Source: Burkholderiaceae bacterium
GTDB taxonomy: Bacteria; Pseudomonadota; Gammaproteobacteria; Burkholderiales; Burkholderiaceae_A
Length of the DNA: 36,026 nucleotides
Reading direction: 5' to 3'
Assembly (NCBI GenBank): GCA_023261135.1
Contig: JALRJP010000008.1
Location: 1 to 36,026, forward strand
Shown: positions 32,383 through 36,026 of the stretch, in pieces
Layout: every line of letters starts with the position of its first letter
How positions within the stretch are numbered: position 1 is the stretch's first letter
Translations under genes and position numbers: made by a program
The notes under the pieces: model-generated
The model's database searches: none
Seen by the model: the letters and a program-made list of their open reading frames with translations, nothing else
Told to the model about the DNA's origin: nothing

Positions 32383-33861
32383 GTGGATATGAAAGCAAAC
32401 CCCTTAAGCCTTTTAAAGGATCCAAGTCTGCTGAAGTCTCAAGCCTTTCTTGATGGCCAGTGGGTAGACAGTCAGCAAAAGTTTAGTGTGAGCGACCCCG
32501 CCACTGGCATGGAGTTGGGTAAGGTTGCCAACTGCACTGCCCAGCAGGCTGAGCAGGCCATTGAAGTGGCGAGTGCGGCCTGGTCCTCCTGGCGTGAAAC
32601 CCAGGTCAAAGCACGAGCGAATTTGCTGCGTAAATGGTATGAGTTGCTCATGGCCAATATCGACGATCTTGCCCGCCTCATGACGGCCGAGAACGGTAAG
32701 CCCTTGGCAGAGTCACGAGGTGAGGTTGCCTACGGTGCAAGCTTTGTTGAGTGGTTTGCCGAAGAGGCAAAGCGTATTAACGGAGAAACGCTTCCCACCT
32801 TCGATAATAACCGGCGTCTGCTTGTTCTTCGCCAAGCCATTGGCGTTTGCGCCGCTATTACGCCTTGGAATTTTCCTTTGGCCATGATCACTCGTAAGGT
32901 GGCGCCCGCCTTGGCTGCAGGCTGCCCCGTTGTCATCAAGCCCGCCGAACAAACACCTCTTACTGCTTTGGCGGTTGCCGAACTGGCTCAGCGTGCGGGT
33001 CTTCCCGCCGGTGTGCTGCAAGTCATAACCGCTGACGCCGAGAACAGCATTGCCATTGGTAAGGTTTTCTGTAGCTCAGAGACGGTTCGTCACTTAAGCT
33101 TTACTGGGTCGACTGAGGTTGGTCGCATTCTTATGGCGCAGTCTGCCCCCACCATTAAAAAGCTCTCGCTCGAACTCGGTGGAAACGCGCCATTTATCGT
33201 GTTTGATGATGCCGACCTTGACAGTGCCGTCGAGGGGGCCTGGGCAAGCAAATATCGTAATGCCGGCCAGACCTGTGTCTGCGCCAACCGCTTCTATGTG
33301 CAGGAAGGTATTTACGATGCCTTCGTTGAGAAATTCGCAGCCAAGGTTGCGACGGCTAAGGTCGGCAATGGTTTTGAGGACGGTGTTAATCAGGGGCCGT
33401 TAATTGAAGATGCTGCTGTAGATAAAGTAATGCGCCATCTTGATGATGCTCAGCAAAAAGGTGGGCGCGTCGTTACTGGGGGCAGTCGATTGTCCGGTCG
33501 ATTCTTTCAGCCCACCGTGCTTGCGAATGCAACAACGAATATGCTTTGTGCAACCGAAGAAACCTTTGGCCCTTTTGCCCCAATTTTTAAGTTCAAAACC
33601 GAGCAAGAGGTCGTGGAACTTGCTAATGCAACTGTTTATGGCCTTGCGAGTTATTTTTATGCCCGAGATGTCGGCCGTATCTTTCGCGTTAGCGAAGCGC
33701 TTGAATACGGCATGGTCGGTGTGAATGTCGGTATTCTCGCCACCGAACATGTGCCTTTTGGCGGGGTTAAGCAAAGTGGGCTAGGTCGAGAGGGATCAAG
33801 CCATGGCATTGATGACTATCTTGAGATGAAGTTTGTCGCCATTGGCGATGTTCGTCATTAA
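32383..33861 (+). CDS. gabD: NAD(P)+-dependent succinate-semialdehyde dehydrogenase
   Basis: This 492-residue aldehyde dehydrogenase has the GabD pattern throughout. The N-terminal part has VSDPATGMELGKVANC, the NAD(P) fold has PWNFPLAMITRKVAPALAAGCPVVIKP, and the general base is Glu264 in LELGGNAPF. The catalytic Cys is residue 298 in NAGQTCVCANR, with a second Cys at 300 that in E. coli-type GabD can form a redox-sensing disulfide. The C-terminal VPFGGVKQSGLGREGSSHGIDDYLE is typical. GGAG lies nine bases before the GTG start. It would oxidise succinate semialdehyde, for example from GABA or polyamine breakdown, to succinate. A quinone oxidoreductase gene follows after 5 bp. Confidence 0.93.
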   Translation: MDMKANPLSLLKDPSLLKSQAFLDGQWVDSQQKFSVSDPATGMELGKVANCTAQQAEQAIEVASAAWSSWRETQVKARANLLRKWYELLMANIDDLARLMTAENGKPLAESRGEVAYGASFVEWFAEEAKRINGETLPTFDNNRRLLVLRQAIGVCAAITPWNFPLAMITRKVAPALAAGCPVVIKPAEQTPLTALAVAELAQRAGLPAGVLQVITADAENSIAIGKVFCSSETVRHLSFTGSTEVGRILMAQSAPTIKKLSLELGGNAPFIVFDDADLDSAVEGAWASKYRNAGQTCVCANRFYVQEGIYDAFVEKFAAKVATAKVGNGFEDGVNQGPLIEDAAVDKVMRHLDDAQQKGGRVVTGGSRLSGRFFQPTVLANATTNMLCATEETFGPFAPIFKFKTEQEVVELANATVYGLASYFYARDVGRIFRVSEALEYGMVGVNVGILATEHVPFGGVKQSGLGREGSSHGIDDYLEMKFVAIGDVRH

Positions 33862-33866
33862 CTGAA

Positions 33867-34868
33867 ATGCGTCAGGTTGCAATTGCCCGCGCTGGCGGGC
33901 CCGATGTCTTGGTGATAGAGCAGGCCCAGGTTTCAGAGCCCGCTGCCAACGAGGTTTTAATTCGTGTGCTTGCTGCGGGTGTGAATCGCCCGGATGTTCT
34001 GCAGCGCATGGGGCTCTACGACCCGCCGGCGGGGGCTTCGTTAATTCCAGGGCTTGAGGTGGCGGGCGAGATCGTTCGTTGTGGCCAAGGCTGTCAACGT
34101 TATAAGCCGGGGGACGTCGTCTGTGCACTGGTCTCTGGCGGAGGCTACGCCGAGTATTGCCTTGCTCCAGAGTCGCAGGCACTGCCCATTCCCAAGGGGT
34201 TTACGTTTACCCAGGCTGCGGGCATTCCAGAAACGTACTTCACCGTCTGGTCCAATGTCTTCGATCGTGGGGGGCTTCAGGCGGGGCAGAGCATTCTTAT
34301 TCATGGGGGCTCAAGCGGCATTGGCACCACGGCCATTCAGCTGGCGCATCAGTTTGGTGCCAAGGTTTTCACAACAGCAGGCAGCACCGAAAAGTGCCAG
34401 GCCTGTATTGATCTTGGCGCTGACAAAGCCATTAATTACAAGACTGAGGATTTCCTTAGCATCGTGAAAGATGAGACGCAGGGCCGCGGGGTGAACCTTG
34501 TGCTCGATATGGTCGGTGGAAAAAATATTCAAAAGAATATTGGTAGCCTCGCGCCCGACGGTCGGCTGGTTCACATTGCGTTTTTAGAGTCCTCGGTGGC
34601 CGAGATCGACCTCATGCCGGTCATGCTTAAGCGGCTTACCATTACGGGGTCAACACTTCGGCCACGCACCCTTGCGCAAAAAGCAGAAATTGCTACTAAT
34701 CTTCAGACGCATGTTTGGCCCCTTTTTGAGGCAAATAAAATTAAGGTGCTTGTTGACAGCTGCTTTAGCCTTGACCAAGTTGCGCAGGCGCATAGGCTAA
34801 TGGAATCAAGCCAGCACATCGGAAAGATCATTTTAAAGGTCTCAGACCAGGCCGATACGATTTGCTAA
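33867..34868 (+). CDS. NAD(P)H quinone oxidoreductase, zinc-less MDR family (PIG3 type)
   Basis: This 333-residue medium-chain reductase lacks the zinc-site cysteines of alcohol dehydrogenases. An N-terminal GroES-like domain has VLIRVLAAGVNRPDVLQRMGLYDPP, a hallmark of the PIG3/quinone reductase group. The NADPH-binding fold follows, with ILIHGGSSGIGTTAIQLAHQFGAKVF. It starts 5 bp after gabD and is likely translated from the same message. It reduces quinones or enones with NADPH. It ends 11 bp before the convergent second deacetylase gene. Confidence 0.92.
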   Translation: MRQVAIARAGGPDVLVIEQAQVSEPAANEVLIRVLAAGVNRPDVLQRMGLYDPPAGASLIPGLEVAGEIVRCGQGCQRYKPGDVVCALVSGGGYAEYCLAPESQALPIPKGFTFTQAAGIPETYFTVWSNVFDRGGLQAGQSILIHGGSSGIGTTAIQLAHQFGAKVFTTAGSTEKCQACIDLGADKAINYKTEDFLSIVKDETQGRGVNLVLDMVGGKNIQKNIGSLAPDGRLVHIAFLESSVAEIDLMPVMLKRLTITGSTLRPRTLAQKAEIATNLQTHVWPLFEANKIKVLVDSCFSLDQVAQAHRLMESSQHIGKIILKVSDQADTIC

Positions 34869-34879
34869 GGTCTGGCGCT

Positions 34880-35812
34880 TTACACCGCTGGCCCCATACA
34901 GAAGCGGTCGATGGCGCATTCAAATGTTTGTCGGTGTGCTTGAACGGCAAGTTCAATAGGGTCCGCATAGCCACCTGCCATTGCTACAGCAATTGGAATG
35001 CCTCGTGTTTTTGCAAAAGTAAAGACAGCCTCATCCCGTGCGCGCAGTCCATTGTGGCTAAGGCTTAAACGTCCGAGTCTGTCACTTTCAAGCGGGTCAG
35101 CGCCGGCCAGGTAAATAATAAGGTCGTGCGCTACGGCTTGGTCGAGGGTCTGAAGCAGACCGTGAAGCGCCTCAAGATACGCCTCGTCACCCGTACCGTC
35201 TGCAAGTGCAATATCAATGTCAGAGCGTGTCTTTCTAAAAGGAAAGTTCGACGCCCCATGCATGGAGCAGGTTAAGGTTTCATTCCGTCCGGCCAGAATG
35301 GCAGCGGTTCCATCCCCTTGGTGAACATCAAGATCAATAATGGTGACTTGTCCAAGACCCCAGTGTGTCTGCATCCAACAACAGGCCACAGCAGCATCGT
35401 TAAAGCAACAGTAGCCCGACCCAAAGTTGCGATGCGCATGGTGGGTGCCGCCTGCCAAGTTAAAAGCAACTCTCGGTTCCGAGCAATAGGCAGCCTCACA
35501 GGCTGCAATGGTTGCCCCTACTGATCTCCGTGACCGTTCCACCATAGCGGTTGACCATGGAAAGCCAATTCGTTTCATGGCCTTCTCATCCAAGGATCCC
35601 GTACAAAGCTGCTCGACGTACACAGAGTCATGACACAAAAGCAGTTGCTCGTCGGTTGCCGCAGGCGGGCTTTCAAGGGAGATGGCAGAAAGCTGCTGCA
35701 AGGACTCCTTGAGCATTCGGTACTTCAACATTGGGAAGCGATGACCCACCGGCAGGGGCAGCTCAAACTGATCGGTGCTGAAAGCTTTAATTACAAAATC
35801 TGGCTGAGCCAT
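34880..35812 (-). CDS. histone-deacetylase-superfamily amidohydrolase (second copy)
   Basis: This 310-residue zinc hydrolase is of a different subfamily from the copy at 31401. It starts MAQPDFVIKAFSTDQFELPLPVGHRFPMLKY, as in class-IV-like bacterial HDAC homologues. The catalytic region is GGTHHAHRNFGSGYCCFNDAA (His124-His125). Zinc ligands are Asp162 and His164 in IDLDVHQGDGT and the Asp of YLAGADPLESDRLG. AMAGGY closes the site. The ATG at 35812 is preferred: the frame is open 16 codons further, but the upstream part overlaps the thioredoxin-like gene. The overlap with that gene (22 bp) suggests coupled translation. Its substrate is unknown. Confidence 0.92.
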   Translation of the reverse strand: MAQPDFVIKAFSTDQFELPLPVGHRFPMLKYRMLKESLQQLSAISLESPPAATDEQLLLCHDSVYVEQLCTGSLDEKAMKRIGFPWSTAMVERSRRSVGATIAACEAAYCSEPRVAFNLAGGTHHAHRNFGSGYCCFNDAAVACCWMQTHWGLGQVTIIDLDVHQGDGTAAILAGRNETLTCSMHGASNFPFRKTRSDIDIALADGTGDEAYLEALHGLLQTLDQAVAHDLIIYLAGADPLESDRLGRLSLSHNGLRARDEAVFTFAKTRGIPIAVAMAGGYADPIELAVQAHRQTFECAIDRFCMGPAV

Positions 35813-36026
35813 ACCCGTATACGCATGCCAAGCTCGGTGGTGTAGCCCACGGTGACCCAATGAAGCTCATTATGCTCAGTAATGACGATGAAGCTTGGTA
35901 CAGTCCGTAACCCGAGTGCTGAGAGCCATTGCCCAGAAGGGTCGACAAGTGTACGCAGTGAAAGGCTGCGGTCCTGTAAAACCCGGGTAACCTTCTGGGA
36001 GCCGCCAGATTGAATTGCCACAGTAA
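35791..36026 (-). CDS. thioredoxin-like protein, C-terminal part (cut by the window edge)
   Basis: The frame enters from the right edge; about 77 C-terminal residues are visible. RTLVDPSGQWLSALGLRTVPSFIVI followed by WVTVGYTTELGMRIRVW is the C-terminal half of a TlpA/redoxin-type thioredoxin fold, including the cis-proline of TVPSF. The CxxC active site, if present, lies beyond the window. It overlaps the start of the second deacetylase gene by 22 bp on the same strand, so the two are probably co-transcribed. Confidence 0.8.
   Translation of the reverse strand, partial: TVAIQSGGSQKVTRVLQDRSLSLRTLVDPSGQWLSALGLRTVPSFIVITEHNELHWVTVGYTTELGMRIRVWLSQIL

Overview
The window looks like a chromosomal segment of a betaproteobacterium, probably Burkholderiales. 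This is inferred from the gene set: the ModE-ModABC layout, a TRAP transporter with CaiB and crotonase genes, an isoquinoline-1-oxidoreductase-type molybdenum hydroxylase, and a ZnuD-like receptor. No rRNA, tRNA, CRISPR array, insertion sequence or phage gene was recognised. The left 12 kb is loosely packed and holds three broken genes; the right 24 kb is dense and essentially intact.

Left part (1-12 kb). A ZnuD-like TonB-dependent receptor is cut by one nonsense codon. It is followed by a cupin protein and a DUF2256/TIGR03643 pair; the 56-residue DUF2256 gene at 2080-2250 is easily missed. An Lrp/AsnC regulator is divergent from a homodimeric 2-oxoacid dehydrogenase E1, with a perfect 18-bp palindrome between them. 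The modABC molybdate transporter is divergent from modE. Next come an intact Phd/YefM-type antitoxin, a VapC toxin gene broken by a 9-bp tandem duplication, a decayed metallo-beta-lactamase-fold hydrolase and an intact methyltransferase.

Middle (12-19.5 kb). A small heat-shock gene has a heat-shock-type promoter and a leader that can fold over its ribosome binding site. After it are a COG4529-type FAD/NAD(P) protein, pgi, and a large FAD/Fe-S D-2-hydroxyacid dehydrogenase-type protein coupled to a GntR regulator.

Right part (19.6-36 kb). Eleven plus-strand genes follow with gaps of at most about 75 bp: serine-glyoxylate-type aminotransferase, TRAP DctP-DctQ-DctM, crotonase, CaiB-type CoA transferase, nadB, iorA, iorB, soxY and soxZ. 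The GntR operator candidate lies in front of this run. The first half looks like a catabolic unit for an imported organic acid: TRAP import, oxidation by the divergently encoded FAD/Fe-S enzyme, transamination, and CoA chemistry. The last four genes form the most unusual unit: a Tat-exported molybdenum hydroxylase coupled to a SoxYZ-like sulfur carrier whose swinging arm ends AACAG instead of GGCGG. The window ends with a DUF1992 protein, two histone-deacetylase-superfamily amidohydrolases flanking a succinate-semialdehyde dehydrogenase and a quinone oxidoreductase, and the 3' part of a thioredoxin-like gene.

A shared molybdenum theme (modEABC and IorAB) links the left and right parts. Functions beyond family level are inferences from sequence motifs and neighbourhood; no database search was run.
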